In this document: positions 36,501-48,248 of the stretch, in pieces
Layout of the letters: every line of letters starts with the position of its first letter
Numbering within the stretch: position 1 is the stretch's first letter
Assembly: GCA_022695795.1 (NCBI GenBank)
Contig: MU404172.1
Location: forward strand, 65,681 to 129,680
Length of the DNA: 64,000 bases
Direction of reading: 5' to 3'
DNA from: Biscogniauxia marginata
Taxonomy: Eukaryota > Ascomycota > Sordariomycetes > Xylariales > Xylariaceae
Notes under the pieces: generated by a model
Told to the model about the DNA's origin: nothing
Databases searched by the model: none
Seen by the model: only the letters and a program-made list of their open reading frames with translations
Program-made: the position numbers and the translations under genes

Positions 36501-38761
36501 TGGAAAAAACAAACCTATTTATCTATTTAATTAAAAGTGAATAGCATATTAAAAAACTAGATTATTTAAGGTTTATAATAAGTCTAGGAGAAATCTACAT
36601 TTAAAAAGGAAAAATAGTAGTAATTAAGGATTAGCTAGAACTTAAAAGTGTTATAAACGTATATATATTTCTTGGATTTATTAACTACGTTAAATAACTT
36701 ATCTAAGATTTCGAATAAATCGCTAAATTATTAACGAAATTAATTACTTTAATAAAAACAAGAAAAGCTTTCCATTTTACCGAAAAAGCTAAACAAGCTT
36801 TTTAATAGCTAAAAAAAGTTATAACTAATAAGGTTATATATAAACTTTTAAACGAAAACAAGAAAAAGCGACTAAGGATAAACGCCTTAAATTTTGTTAT
36901 CGAAGTAGTTTCAAAGTAATTAAAAAATAATAAAAAATGGTATTTAGTCGCGTACTTATTTAAGGTATTACATAGTGTTAAATTAAACTATTAAATTTAT
37001 AATAAAGAATTATTAATAATTATTAAAGCATTAAAGAAATAAAAACCATAACTTAGCGGAACTAAGAAACCTATTAACATTTATTTAAACTATAAAAACC
37101 TTACACGATTTATAATAATATAAACGCTTAATTAAAAACATAAACGTTAAATAATTTTCTTGTTTAAGTTTAATTTTAAGATTTATTATATTAAAAGAAA
37201 AAAACATTTAAATAAATCTTTTTAGTAAAAAAGGAAATTATAAATCGAAAGTTAATAAGAAAGATATTTAAATGTTTAAATAACAAAATAACGAATTAAT
37301 TATATTAATTTACATATAAATTAACATAAAAAACTAAAAACAACGTTTTAAAGAAAGTTATAATTAAAAGGAAAAACAATTATAATTTTAATAAAGATCT
37401 AATAATAAATTTCTTTTATATAAAGAAAAGATTTACATATTAAAACGAGTATAAAAAGAATTTATTAAGGAATTTTTAAAACATTAAAACGATTACAAAA
37501 AAAATCGACTTTCTAAAAATAAGATAAACAATTAAAAGAATTATAAAAATTTATAATATTTATAATAAAACTAAAGCATCACGATATAAACCATATAAAC
37601 TATTATAACCAACTTAAATACTTAAAAAAGCATGACACACGATTATATAAAATTTCGTAATAAAACTCCTTAAATCAAAAGATCTTACTATAGGAGTACC
37701 TTATAACAACATATAAGTAATCGTTAATAAACTCACGAAATATGTTTACTTTTTACCGTTTAACGAGTTAAGCATAGCAAAATAATTAACTTTTAATTTT
37801 CTAAGAGAATACGTTAATAAACATAGATTATTAAAACGCATTATTTTAAATAAAAACAAGTTATTTACGTTAAAATTTTAAACTAGCCTAGTAAAACAAA
37901 TACAAATTAAATAAAAGTTATTTATAATATATTATTTCTAGTTAAACAAATAAACAAAAAAACTAAATTAAATAACAAAACAGTATTTATAAAGCTATAT
38001 TAACTAGGAAATAAACAACTAAGTAAAACTACTACTAATAACTCAAATAGCGTATAACACTTTAATTAATAAAGATATAAAGATGTCACTATACGAAGTA
38101 ATATATAAATAAAAAGCAGAAATCCAAAAATAACTAATTAAACTCACAAAAGCACTAAAAGTCGAAATAAAAGCCTTAAAAGCAAAAGTATTATCCGAAA
38201 AAGTCTAAGCAATATAAATACGGTTATAAAAAGAATTATAATTTATTTAAAACAAAATAACAAAGTATTATAATAAAAAAAGAATTAAAGAACTAATTCT
38301 TAAAAAAGAAAATATAATCTATTTACTCCGCTAATAACAAAACATATTAACAAAAACGCCTTAAATTAAAATAAAATAACTTAATAAAAAACTTAAATTT
38401 AAAAAGTTAAAACTATATAAAATTAAAGAAATTATTTTAAAAATTAATTATAAACTTTCTCTTTTAAAAAGATCTAAAATACATTTTATATTCTATATTT
38501 CACTTTTAAAACTAATACTAAAAAACGCCTTACTAAAAAACTAATTAAAACTTAAAAAAAACCCCGATAAATACAAAATAAAAAAAGTACTAAATTTAAA
38601 ATAAGTTAACAATTAATTATAATATCTTATTAAATAAGAAAATTACTTACTTAAGAAAAACACTTAAAAATTACTTAATTACTTAAAGAACTTAACAAAT
38701 AAACTTATAAATTTTTACCGCCAAAACCTAAATCGATTAAAAAGGCTTAAAAGTCAAAATC

Positions 38762-39325
38762 TTAACCTAAAAAAAATAAGTCGAAAAAGGGAATAACCTT
38801 GAAAGCAAATACACCTTACTTAAATTTAAACTAACATAGCGATTTTTCCGTGTTTCGCTGCCCCTCGTTAAACTGCTGTTACTTTATTTTTACCTTTTCT
38901 CGCTTCTTTAGTTTTTTTTAAAAATAAACCTTCCTTAAAAGTTCGTTTTCACGCCTCTTAAACAAGTCCTTTTAAAGCCGTAATCGTTTAAAACGATTTA
39001 CTTCTTTTTGCGTTTTCTTTTAAAGCACAAGAAAACGGTTTTTAATAGCCCGACATTATAGTTCTAACTTCTCTCTTTTTTATCCCATATTCTTTAAGGT
39101 ACTTATTAGTATAAAGGAATCGTTATAAAGTCTTTACCGCTAAATATAAAATAAATAACTAAAATAACCCTTAAACATATAATAAAAAGTCTCGTTAAAA
39201 TAAACATAACTTAAATAATAAAATACCTTAAAACCAAATTAATGAATATACAAGGCTCGAGCGTCCCGAGAAGCCTACTAATTTAGTTATATGAAAAGTT
39301 TCGTTTTAAAAATACGTCTTAACAT
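38762..39325 (-). pseudogene. E3 antisense ORF (aORF), heavily mutated
   Basis: A frame from ATG 39325 to a stop at 38762 (about 187 codons with many RIP-type stops) matches the E1 aORF: ASRDARALYIH.FGFKVF against ESRDSFTIYIRFFSFKVF, and its end QFKFK.GVFAFK matches QFKFSQDLPAFK of E2. Putative cluster positions are now all Tyr (37, 40, 48, 54, 57, 67), with K-G-Y-F-S-Y aligned to K-T-C-F-N-Y of E1. Spacing is less regular than in E1/E2. The middle is Lys/Arg-rich. Because the region is so AT-rich, other frames also look partly open, so confidence is lower. Confidence 0.5.
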
Positions 39326-39430
39326 ATTAAAAAGGTTAAAAAAAGGAAAAAAAGGAAACCTTACAATAAAAAAACGGGGCTTACTTATCTATTTATCTTT
39401 AAAACAAAAATCTTAAAAGGGGAAAAATAA

Positions 39431-39859
39431 TGTTACGACTTACTTAAACCAAAAGGGGTTTTTAAGCAAGATTTATAAACTAATAACGAAATAATTTCGA
39501 GTAATCATTTAAATAAACTAAAAATAAGATTTATTATAATTTAAATATAATTAAATCACGATAAATCCGTATAAAACAATTAAAAAAATAATAGACTTTA
39601 CTTTTAAGAAAAATTTATATAAATAACCTAGAATTTCTTATATATCTAGTTATTTATTTTAGTTTTTTAACTATTAATCTAAAACTATAATCACTCCTTA
39701 ATATTATAATAAAAATACCTTAAAACCTCTCTAACGAACGAAGCATTATAAATCTCTTAAATTAACCTCAATTTATTATTACCTTTAAAACAAGAAAAAC
39801 CTAATATATACTCACTTATAAAGTTAGTTAACTAGGAACACACAAGGAGGTTTGTCACA
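39431..39859 (+). repeat. E3 3' LTR
   Basis: 429 bp; preceded by a purine tract AAAAGGGGAAAAATAA. Pairs with 32033-32462. Confidence 0.92.
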
Positions 39860-41156
39860 TAAAATAATTTTTATAAAATAATTCTAAATATTATAAATAT
39901 TTATAAAAGAATTTTTTTAGTGCTTTTTAACTTTATTTATAATATAATTAAATTATAAAAATATCTCGTGAGTTATTATAAATATTTTGACTTTTTAAAA
40001 TACTTAATTTATATCGAGGTTAGGAAAAAATATACACGTTATTCGTGTAAATATAAATAATATAATAATAACCTTTTTTAAATTAAAAAGAATTAATTTA
40101 ATTACGCGAAATTTAGTTTATATATTCGAGATAATTATTATAATAATAAAAACGTTTATAAAGTTAATTAAAAAGTCTTTTTTTATAATGTAAATATAAT
40201 AACGGTTTATTAAACTTTATAAATAATTATTATATATTTATTTTAAGATATTAAAGTATATAAAGTATAACTATATTTTTTTTAAATAATAATTTTCGAA
40301 GTTAATAAAATAATAACTTTTATAATTATTTAAAACTAAGAGGCGCGTAATTTTTTTCGTTTTCTTTTTCGTGTATTTATAAAAGTGTTTTATAAAGTTT
40401 ATATTAAGCTTATTTATAATTTAATTATTATTTAATATCGCAATTTTACTTTTTAATAATAATAAGTTATCGCGATATTACAAAATAAGGTATTTTCTTT
40501 TAGTTAAAATAATATATAATAATAATAAATAATTATAATTTATTTTTAATTACTTTGTTAAGTTTATTATAATTATTTATATCGTTTTATATTTATTATT
40601 AATATATTAATTTTAGTGATTATTTTAATTATAAACTTTATTTTATTAAAATTATATATATTTTCTTTTTAAATATTATACTTCGTAATCATATTATATA
40701 TTAATTTATATTATTTTCGATATATATTTAAGTTTTTGTAAAAAGCCTTTTAATTATTTATTTATTTATTTAAACGCGTTTAAAGGGTTTTTTTATTACT
40801 ATATAAAATTAAAGGCTTAATTTTATTTAATACGTCTCGCATCGTAATTGCGTAATAAGATATTTATCATCTCGATAACGTAATAAAAACGAAAAGGAAA
40901 TAACCGATTATTTAAATTAATAATACGTTAAATAATTATAACCTTTTTATAAAATGTAAATTTTTAGAAATTTAATATAACGGTTAATTATATAAATATA
41001 TTTTTAAATCGTTGTTATAATATAATATTAAAAACATCGTAAATTTTCGATAATTAATAAAAATTAATATTTAAATAACGTTATTTATAAATAATAACAT
41101 AACTAATTCGAGTTTTAAATAATATTTTCGATTATTAAATTAAGTTAATTAATAAA

Positions 41157-41290
41157 AAAAACTTAAAAAAAAACTTAAAAAAAATAAAAAAAACTTAAAA
41201 AAAAACTTAAAAAAAATAAAAAAAACTTAAAAAAAAACTTAAAAAAAATAAAAAAAACTTAAAAAAAAAAAACTTAAAAAAAAAAAAATA
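41157..41290. repeat. A-rich low-complexity tandem repeat
   Basis: Repeating words AAAAAAACTTAAAAAAAAACTT and AAAATAAA within R1 copy A. Confidence 0.8.
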
Positions 41291-41896
41291 AAAAATATAG
41301 TTATAGTTTTACGCGTTTTAAAAATAATAATAAATATATTAATTTTTAGTTAAGTAATATAAATCACACTTTAAAAAACTAAATACTTAATATAAAAAAG
41401 GTATTCGGTTTTTAAAGTGTAAAGCTAAATAAAACGATTTAAATAATAATTATTATTAATTAATTTCGATGTAACGTAAATGATTTTTAATAATTAAAAG
41501 TGTAATAATTATAAAATTTCGTTTACGAGCTTGTGTAGTACGTTAGTTAATTATATAATTTAAGAAAAAGGTCCGGTATTTTTTCGACTTTTATATATAA
41601 AGTTATAAATTTTAAAAAAAACTTGATTTTATATAAGATATTAAGTGGCCTACCCGCTTATATAATACGTTATTATGTTTTATAATTATATTAATACTAT
41701 GCCTGGCATTTTAATAAAAAGGATTTATAACTAGCTTGTGTGAAATATGGATCTAAAAATCGTTTTTTCCATTTCGCTGCTATGGTTAACCGTACAGCTA
41801 CCTCAAACGCACTCTCTATTCATTGTGTTAAAAAGCTTGAGTTTTGCTCGTGCACAATTTTTGCAAGATTGAACTTTTCTATATCTTTAGAAAAGC

Positions 41897-44200
41897 ATGG
41901 TTAAATCCGCATATCAATCTATTGACTCCGAACGAGGCGAGATCCGCCTTCTCGATTTGCACCCCGCTCCAGATCATGAAGCATTGATTGAATGCTCGAT
42001 GCGCGTTGTTAGGCTCGAGGATCAACCTGCATATGAGGCGCTCTCGTACACCTGGGGAAATAAAGGCGCCGGGCAGAGCATTATACTCGATGGAGTTGTG
42101 TTCCCAGTCTTCGAAAATCTAGAGGCCGCTCTCCGGCGATTAAGACGACCAAGGAAAACGCGCACATTATGGATTGATGCCGTGTGTATAAATCAGGACG
42201 ATATTGAAGAGCGTGGTGCGCAAGTCAAGCTTATGCGTGACGTTTATGAGATGGCGACCCAGGTGAACATATGGCTAGGGGAGCCAACCTCAGGCGCAGA
42301 AATCGGGTTGAACCGCCTTATTTCGAGCAATCCTAGCACCAGAGCTTCAAGGAACCGGGAAAAGCACCATGAAATCGAAGTCAATTTCCTCGGGACGAGT
42401 CTAGGCTATTTATCTGAGCTGCGTTCATCATTTTCTCCTTCAGCAGATCTGCTTAGGACAGACCTAGAGAAGGATGAAATCCGCGAGCTACTTTGTCGAC
42501 CTTGGTGGAACCGTATTTGGATTATACAAGAAGCTGTTGTCGCTAGAAAACTTCACGTGCTCTGTGGTTCTTGGGAAGTGGAGTGGGAGGCACTCGAGGC
42601 GGAAACTAAGGACCAGGATCTCTTGGAAAGACAGCAATCACTCTCCACGTTCCTAGATTCGGAATTATTATCCTTTGCAGATAATACATTCGATGATATT
42701 AATAGCATGCGATTAACGTGGGCTCAAAAAGAACAGGTAAACTCTGACACAACCCTTTATAGGCTGCTATACGACCTTCGTCGCCTTGCCTGCACCGACC
42801 CCCGCGACAGGGTTTTTGCATTTCTTGGATTAATTCCCCCCAGAATGAGGGATGTATTCAGCCCAGACTACTCACGCCCTGTTGGCGAGGTTTTTGGTAG
42901 ATTTTGCAAGGCTGTTATAGCAAAGACTGGCACCCTTGACATCTTGAACTGTACCCGTGAATGGCGTGGGATAATAAAACCCATCACCAACTATCGCGTG
43001 TATAGCATATATGACCGGGCAAGATACTTCGACTTAACGGCAACAGTCAAGTCTGGGAAAGGAAACATCCTCATCAAGGCTCCTGCGAGGCTACCAGATG
43101 GTTGGGAGCGTTGTCGTGACGGAGGTGTGATTACGTATTTTGATCATAACACGCAGACGCGGCATAATGAGAGCCCATTGATCAATACAATATGCCAACT
43201 ATCAACTCAATTGGATCGACAAAAGTGTCCACAAGGGTGCAAAAAGGGCTGGGACAATTTAGGTAGAGCAAACATCGAGTTCAACGTACGGGAGGACGTA
43301 AACCCGATAACACACGACGCAGGATTCTTACTTCCAACCTGGACACCGAACTGGGCTGTGCGTACCGCCCAAGACCCTAAACCATTGCTTGATTGGGCGA
43401 AGGAGGCTGGAGAACCCAGCGTTTTCAGGGCATCTGGGTCGTCCTACGCAGGACCTTCCGTGGATATCGACGGCGATGTTTTATCCCTTGCCGGTGTAAA
43501 ATTTGACACCATTAGGGAACTCGGCCAACCCTGGAATCCAATGTCAGAAGTGCCGCCCCTGACCCGGACGGGTATTCTAGAACTTGAGGGATGGGAGGCA
43601 CTCGCCGAGCCAGATCATCCCATGTGCCCTTATGGGGGAAGGGAAGGCAGGCTCGATGCTCTCTGGAGAACCCATATCGGCGATTACCCCAACGAAGGTG
43701 CTGAACCTCCGGAAGCGCGTATATGGATCGAGATGTGGTATAACAGAGAGGGCCGGGTTCTGCATAGGGAGGGCGACGAGCTGTATTCGGGCTCCTCCAT
43801 TGGGTGGCGGAACGAAGCTTCGAACGCCGAGCGGTTCGTCTACGAGCTCTGGGAAAAGCTCAATGGAAAGGCGAAATGGATCAACAAACTGCGTGAGATG
43901 TATGACGCTTGGGCCATCGCCAGGAAGTACATGCCGTATCTCCAACGCATATATGACACGTGCGCGCACCGAAGGCTGTTCATCACGTCTCGAGGTTACA
44001 TAGGACTGGCACCTTGGAACGCCAAGCCAGGTGATACTATTTGCCTTTTGGAAGATGGTAAGACACCATTCATTCTGAGAAAGGCCCATATGAGTGACTA
44101 TTGGCACTTTGTTGGTGAGTGTTACGTATATGGAATCATGGGTGGTGAGGCTATGGCAGAGTACAGCAAGCTTGACCTAGAGATTTTCGATATTCGGTGA
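41897..44200 (+). CDS. HET-domain protein with degenerate WW domain
   Basis: Single exon, 767 aa, ATG at 41897. The heterokaryon-incompatibility domain is complete: YEALSYTWG (46-54), LWIDAVCINQDDIEERGAQV (91-110) with VNIWLG, and RPWWNRIWIIQEAVVARKLHVLCG (201-224), then DPRDRVFAFLGL near 301-312. HET proteins act in non-self recognition and trigger cell death on fusion of incompatible hyphae. Residues 399-427 read LPDGWERC...TYFDHNTQT..NESP, the pattern of a WW domain in which the second Trp is Asn. A Cys pair (KCPQGC) follows. The C-terminus has RGYIGLAPWNAKPGDTIC...HFVGECYVYGIMGGEAM, standard for this family. The gene is intact, GC-normal and starts only about 230 bp from the edge of R1. 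Confidence 0.93.
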   Translation: MVKSAYQSIDSERGEIRLLDLHPAPDHEALIECSMRVVRLEDQPAYEALSYTWGNKGAGQSIILDGVVFPVFENLEAALRRLRRPRKTRTLWIDAVCINQDDIEERGAQVKLMRDVYEMATQVNIWLGEPTSGAEIGLNRLISSNPSTRASRNREKHHEIEVNFLGTSLGYLSELRSSFSPSADLLRTDLEKDEIRELLCRPWWNRIWIIQEAVVARKLHVLCGSWEVEWEALEAETKDQDLLERQQSLSTFLDSELLSFADNTFDDINSMRLTWAQKEQVNSDTTLYRLLYDLRRLACTDPRDRVFAFLGLIPPRMRDVFSPDYSRPVGEVFGRFCKAVIAKTGTLDILNCTREWRGIIKPITNYRVYSIYDRARYFDLTATVKSGKGNILIKAPARLPDGWERCRDGGVITYFDHNTQTRHNESPLINTICQLSTQLDRQKCPQGCKKGWDNLGRANIEFNVREDVNPITHDAGFLLPTWTPNWAVRTAQDPKPLLDWAKEAGEPSVFRASGSSYAGPSVDIDGDVLSLAGVKFDTIRELGQPWNPMSEVPPLTRTGILELEGWEALAEPDHPMCPYGGREGRLDALWRTHIGDYPNEGAEPPEARIWIEMWYNREGRVLHREGDELYSGSSIGWRNEASNAERFVYELWEKLNGKAKWINKLREMYDAWAIARKYMPYLQRIYDTCAHRRLFITSRGYIGLAPWNAKPGDTICLLEDGKTPFILRKAHMSDYWHFVGECYVYGIMGGEAMAEYSKLDLEIFDIR

Positions 44201-45879
44201 TGAGATATGCTATGGAGGCGAGAGTGCTCATAGAAGCATAAATTTAGTTAGCATCGGAGGGACACGGGTACTTGTTACGTACTTATCAAGAAATGAACTC
44301 GGGGTTGCTCCGGCCGTATCTACAAAGCTTGAGAACTGAGTTGACAGAATCGCCGATGCTACCAAAAAATATTTTAAGTAGAATTACCTTAGAGACAAAC
44401 TAATCAAATATCAGTTATAGCCAGTCGTGGATATATGCGATTAGGTGGCGGCCATCTCAAATTTGGTGTCTAACACGATTTTCTTTGATCTTTATCCTCT
44501 ATGTGTTAATGAAGGGTCAATACGGGTGGTTTTGCCAAAATATTCAGAGGCTGTTTGAATTTCAAACTTCTGGTTGGTAGCTAGGTTATTAGTAAGAAGT
44601 ATAATACGAGAGTTGTAACTGATTTCACATGTTAAGATTACAATGGTCCTTTGTTGTATCTTGGCTGGACATCTTGGCTAGGTAGGGACTCTCGTCCATA
44701 ACATCTCAGATGCACAGGCAATTATATCAAAGGCTTGAGATCAAGGTTTCATGAGATGTAATATTCCGTTATACAGGATTCATGGCTCTCGTAACTGTCG
44801 TAGCTACACCACTAATATACTAGTATTATGAACCTCGGTTTAATAGGATATTTTCGGTAGGCAGCGTGGAAAGTGTTGAATTTTCCTCTGCGCAACTAAG
44901 GTCATCCATTGAATACAGCCTGACCAATTAATAAATCAGATTGCAGGTAAGCGGCATGTTCAATGATTTTTGCCACCTGGTTTTCTAGAAGTCTCATGCA
45001 TACTGTACTCTGAGGGAGGCTCTTCTAGAGCCAGTTATATTCGTTCATAATACCTTGTAACGCCACATTGACATTTTGTAGTACCTACCAGGGCACCTGC
45101 CAGGTCGAGCGTGAAATGTGGCGGGACAGATTCCATCACTGTGGCTGTGCGAAAAGGGGGCATTCAAGTCTACCTCAGAAAGTACTTTGGGTTGAACGAG
45201 GGTTGAACGGGGTTATAATAAGTGCATAACGTTGAGCAGCTAGAGGTATTCTCATTGGATAAAAGATGTACAAGAAACTCGTTTTCTGAGGGACTTCTGT
45301 TCAACAAGCTGCACTCTGTACTACCTTTATAGAATCCGGTGAGAATTTATCCAGGACACGGAATATTCCTCTATTCGCCACAGCGTGGCTCTCCATTTTC
45401 ACATGAACGTTCGCCGCTACCTATCGGATTTGGCGATGCCGGCATGTTTTCTGTATGCTCAACATCCTAGAAATTAACTTGTGGGAGCATTGTGACAGGG
45501 AAGATAAGTTTGAATATGGTCTCGTCGCACATACTAACAGCTATGCCAATCGACTTCATCTTACAGATATGATACAATGAAACCCAAAAGACAGGAAGGT
45601 TGGTAGACGGAATCTAGCCGCTCGATACTAGATTAATTCTCCGACGCAATGTCTCGGATAGATACCAATTATAACGACTTGGAGCTTGTAGCCTCCTAAT
45701 TATAAGTAGAATATGAGTAGAGTGTTTAGTCTATATAAATACAGGATCATCGCCCATTGTCGAGGGAATATTTCCCCCCTTGGAGAAGCTGTAATTATCT
45801 AGAACTTGTGCCGAATAACTACTATATTTTCTATCTTGTTCACTGTGATATTTATCCTTCTATTAAGCACGTGAGAATC
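44201..45879. other. Intergenic
   Basis: Medium AT content, no ORF of note, no terminal repeats seen. Holds the HET gene 3' UTR. Confidence 0.45.
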
Positions 45880-46312
45880 ATGGCATCACCAGAGCGGAAT
45901 GGGGAGTCGGACGGTGGCAAGGTGTAAGTCGGTTAAGATTACGCAATATTAATCTACAAGATTTAATTATGATAATTTTCTGTGTTAACCGTTTGAATAG
46001 TGCCCCAGAAACCTAGAGACCCTTCAAGAACCGTATTTCCCGCTTCTCCGAGGAAACTTCACAGTCACAACTGGGCTATTTTCTAAATGAGCCCTTGGAC
46101 GATGGAAATAGGAATGTCATGTTGCCAGGCCAGTCCTCTAACGAAGATCTTGCAACGCAACAAGCTCAAGCCCGAATGGCAGAGCGGCTCCGGCATATTG
46201 ATGCTAAACTTGAGAAAGCGAAAGGTTGAGTTCTGATCCTTCATATGAAGCCGGCAGTGGAACACTAACAAGGAACTCAGCTACACGCACAACTCCTGTT
46301 GCTGATAGTTAA
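45880..46312 (+). CDS. Small 3-exon gene candidate, unknown function
   Basis: Exons 45880-45921, 46017-46224 and 46281-46312 give 93 aa without stops. The second intron is convincing (donor GTTGAG, branch ACTAAC, acceptor TCAG). The first needs donor GTGTAA and acceptor CCTAG; the better donor GTAAGT two bases on would read into TAG, so the gene may be slightly damaged. The product is hydrophilic, with RPFKNRISRFSEE early and a charged, probably helical segment ARMAERLRHIDAKLEKAK near the end. No family recognised. It lies between a HET gene and an ankyrin pseudogene, so it could also be a remnant. Confidence 0.35.
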
Positions 46313-47136
46313 AGGCTTTAATTCACTAAAACTTCATGGGTAACGAAAGGAGAGATGGACGAATTATCATTGAAAAGCCCCCGCAGATAGTTCTCCACGT
46401 CGCTTGCAGTCAAAATCATGAAACAAGTGCATTATCTACGACAATATATACTAGAAAATCAATGATTTCTGTCTCTACACATCCTCACAAGCTCTACTTG
46501 ATAGGACTATGTATTACCTTGTTTTGTCTCTAACAGTGGCAGAACTAATGATAGATACCACATGGCTCTCATGACCACACTCTTGGAATATATCAATCTA
46601 ATCATTTTTTTCAAACATTAATTCGCTTTCGTATTCCAGGGAATACATGTATATATAGGTATTGTCTTGACTGTAGTTGAATTGACTTTAATAAAGTGAG
46701 ATAATCTAGGGTCGCATGTACCCCGATATTTCAGTCCATCAATATGTTGATTTCTAAAGCAACTTAAAAAGTAGGTATTATGCGACTTAGATGTCATGAC
46801 GGGAGAAACAATATATTCAAGGCAGATAACCTACACTCATTAGTTACTAAGTTCAACCCGGCTGTTCAGTCATTTTCAGGGGCAAAAAGGGGCCGAGAGA
46901 GCAGGGGTACCTGTTGATCATTTGCTATGGCTGTGATGAAGTCACTCCCTTTTCTTACTTCAACGTACCTGATCAGCCGATTACATTGAAACCCCAACAC
47001 TCACTTCCATTCAATGCAACCCCGGATTTGATAGGTAACCAACCGTTAAGCAAATTATCATGTCGAGAATTATTCTACTGTGCGAGGAAACATTTGGGTC
47101 TGGTTTGATCAGTTCAAATTCCGGAGGGCCGTCGAC
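46313..47136. other. Intergenic
   Basis: No recognisable gene; short frames at 46336 and 46914 show no family pattern. Confidence 0.4.
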
Positions 47137-48248
47137 ATGTGCTCGATTCTCAACTGTCCCGTTGAGCTTCTAGTACATATCGTGAGAGACCTTGTTGTCC
47201 AGGGTATGTCTGCCTTTTACAGCTAATGTCGCGCCATTCATAATATACTCGCACCTATTCTCTATCAAGAGGTCAAAAATGACCCTGCTGTTATGGGCTG
47301 GGCCGAATAGACACTGTCCAGAGACTCTTAGATGCCGGTGCAAACCCCAATGTTGCCTGGGCTCAACCAGTCATATGGATGGCTCAACTTGCTGCGCTCC
47401 ATTACAATAGAATTCGTCGAATAGTTCCGAGGTTTGGGGAAAATCGTGATCTCCTTCCATAGTTCACTCCGGATGATGAGTTAGATAGTCTTGAAGATGA
47501 GAAACAGGGTGAGGATGACGACGAGAATAGTGACGATAATTATGGTATCGAAGACAATGATAACAGCGAGGACAACGGTGATGACGACAGCGAGGTCTTT
47601 GAACACGATGAGGATAACAAAGAAGACTAAGCTAGTGTTTTCCCAAATCCTGACCGAGACCATCTCGCATTCCCATAGTTGTGGTTTTAGAACCCTCTAT
47701 ATATTGCTGCACGTTGGAGAAACGACAAAATAATTGACCTCCTGCTAAGGCACGGCGCAGGCATTCATGCCTTATCACGCAGTTTTTGCGAATGTGTGCT
47801 TCCTAGGGAGGATTCAGAATCAAGTACATTGACGGAGCAGTCGCCGCCTCTCTGGAAGCCACTCCGCACAGCCATCTGCTACGGCCATGAATCAACTGTG
47901 AAGCTTTTGGTGTCTCGAGGGGCGCTAATTAATATCTCTACTAGATTCCTAGGATCTAATCTACGGATGGTAACAGCCCTTCATACAGCCTCCGCGTCGG
48001 ATTTTGTTCAGGTATTACGCTTTCTTATCGACGAAGGACACCAAGCAGACCTTGAGGTAGAGGATCACTCGGGAAGGACACCTATGAGTTACGCTTATAA
48101 CGCTGGCAATTGGAGATCGATAGATCTTCTGCTTGAGAAGGGCGCGACCCTGAATGCTCGCATAGGCGATTTAAGGCTCTTAAAAGATGCTTGCTTTGAT
48201 GATCGCTTCATAGAGTTAGGGGCAGATATTAACGCCTATTTCGAGTGA
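47137..48248 (+). pseudogene. F-box / ankyrin-repeat protein pseudogene
   Basis: ATG 47137 opens an F-box-like start (LNCPVELLVHIVRDL), continuing in frame through a TAA to CRAIHNILAPILYQEVKNDP, the usual second half of this F-box type. A frameshift near 47300 then leads to an ankyrin repeat GRIDTVQRLLDAGANPN, a very acidic stretch (about 47510-47630), and further ankyrin repeats (NPLYIAARWRNDKIIDLLLR; TAICYGHESTVKLLVSRGA; TALHTASASDFVQVLRFLID; TPMSYAYNAGNWRSIDLLLE). Stops near 47224, 47460, 47629, 47678 and 47689 interrupt it. The last 151 codons (47796-48248) are open. F-box/ankyrin proteins are common accessory genes in Pezizomycotina; this copy cannot make the full product. Confidence 0.72.

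Larger units (their letters stand above)
32539..38830 (+). pseudogene. E3 gag-pol relic
   Basis: Colinear with E2 gag-pol but with far more AT substitutions and stops. The knuckle reads CFNY with both the second and last Cys lost. RT catalytic YLDD reads YLND. Protease, integrase and chromodomain are recognised only by alignment to E2. The right limit is approximate. Confidence 0.7.
32033..39859 (+). mobile_element. E3: Ty3/gypsy chromovirus, most degraded (7,827 bp with gap)
   Basis: LTRs 32033-32462 (430 bp) and 39431-39859 (429 bp) are flanked by perfect TAAAA duplications (32028-32032, 39860-39864). Forward orientation; gag ATG at 32539, degenerate CCHC near 33800-33840, RT with YLND (Asp to Asn) near 36425-36440, chromodomain near 38580-38710. 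A 15-bp tandem repeat and a 99-N gap lie inside gag. RIP is heavier than in E1 and E2. Inserted into R1 copy A. Confidence 0.94.
23937..41670. mobile_element. R1 copy A: large TIR element split by E2 and E3
   Basis: The left end (A-TGTATTATATAA at 23937) and right end (...TTATATAATACGT to 41670) are flanked by TA. The left 200 bp and right 300 bp are inverted copies of each other (compare 23990-24130 with the reverse complement of 41385-41530). Removing E2, E3 and one copy of each 5-bp duplication leaves about 2.4 kb. Joining 31985-32032 to 39865-40100 reproduces 61560-61800 almost base for base, so copy B (61223 on) shows the pre-insertion arrangement. TA target and ACGT ends suggest Tc1/mariner-type. 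No transposase is readable after RIP. Confidence 0.75.

Noticed and set aside
39001..39240. Alternative antisense frame in E3 (Leu/Phe-rich, then KENAKRSKSF)
   Set aside because: Also shows mostly RIP-type stops, but only the frame starting at 39325 aligns with the E1 and E2 antisense ORFs at both ends.
47203..47221. GTATGT...TTTACAG as an intron in the F-box gene
   Set aside because: Only 19 bp, too short; reading straight through keeps the F-box frame (GMSAFYS then a stop), so a nonsense mutation is the better reading.
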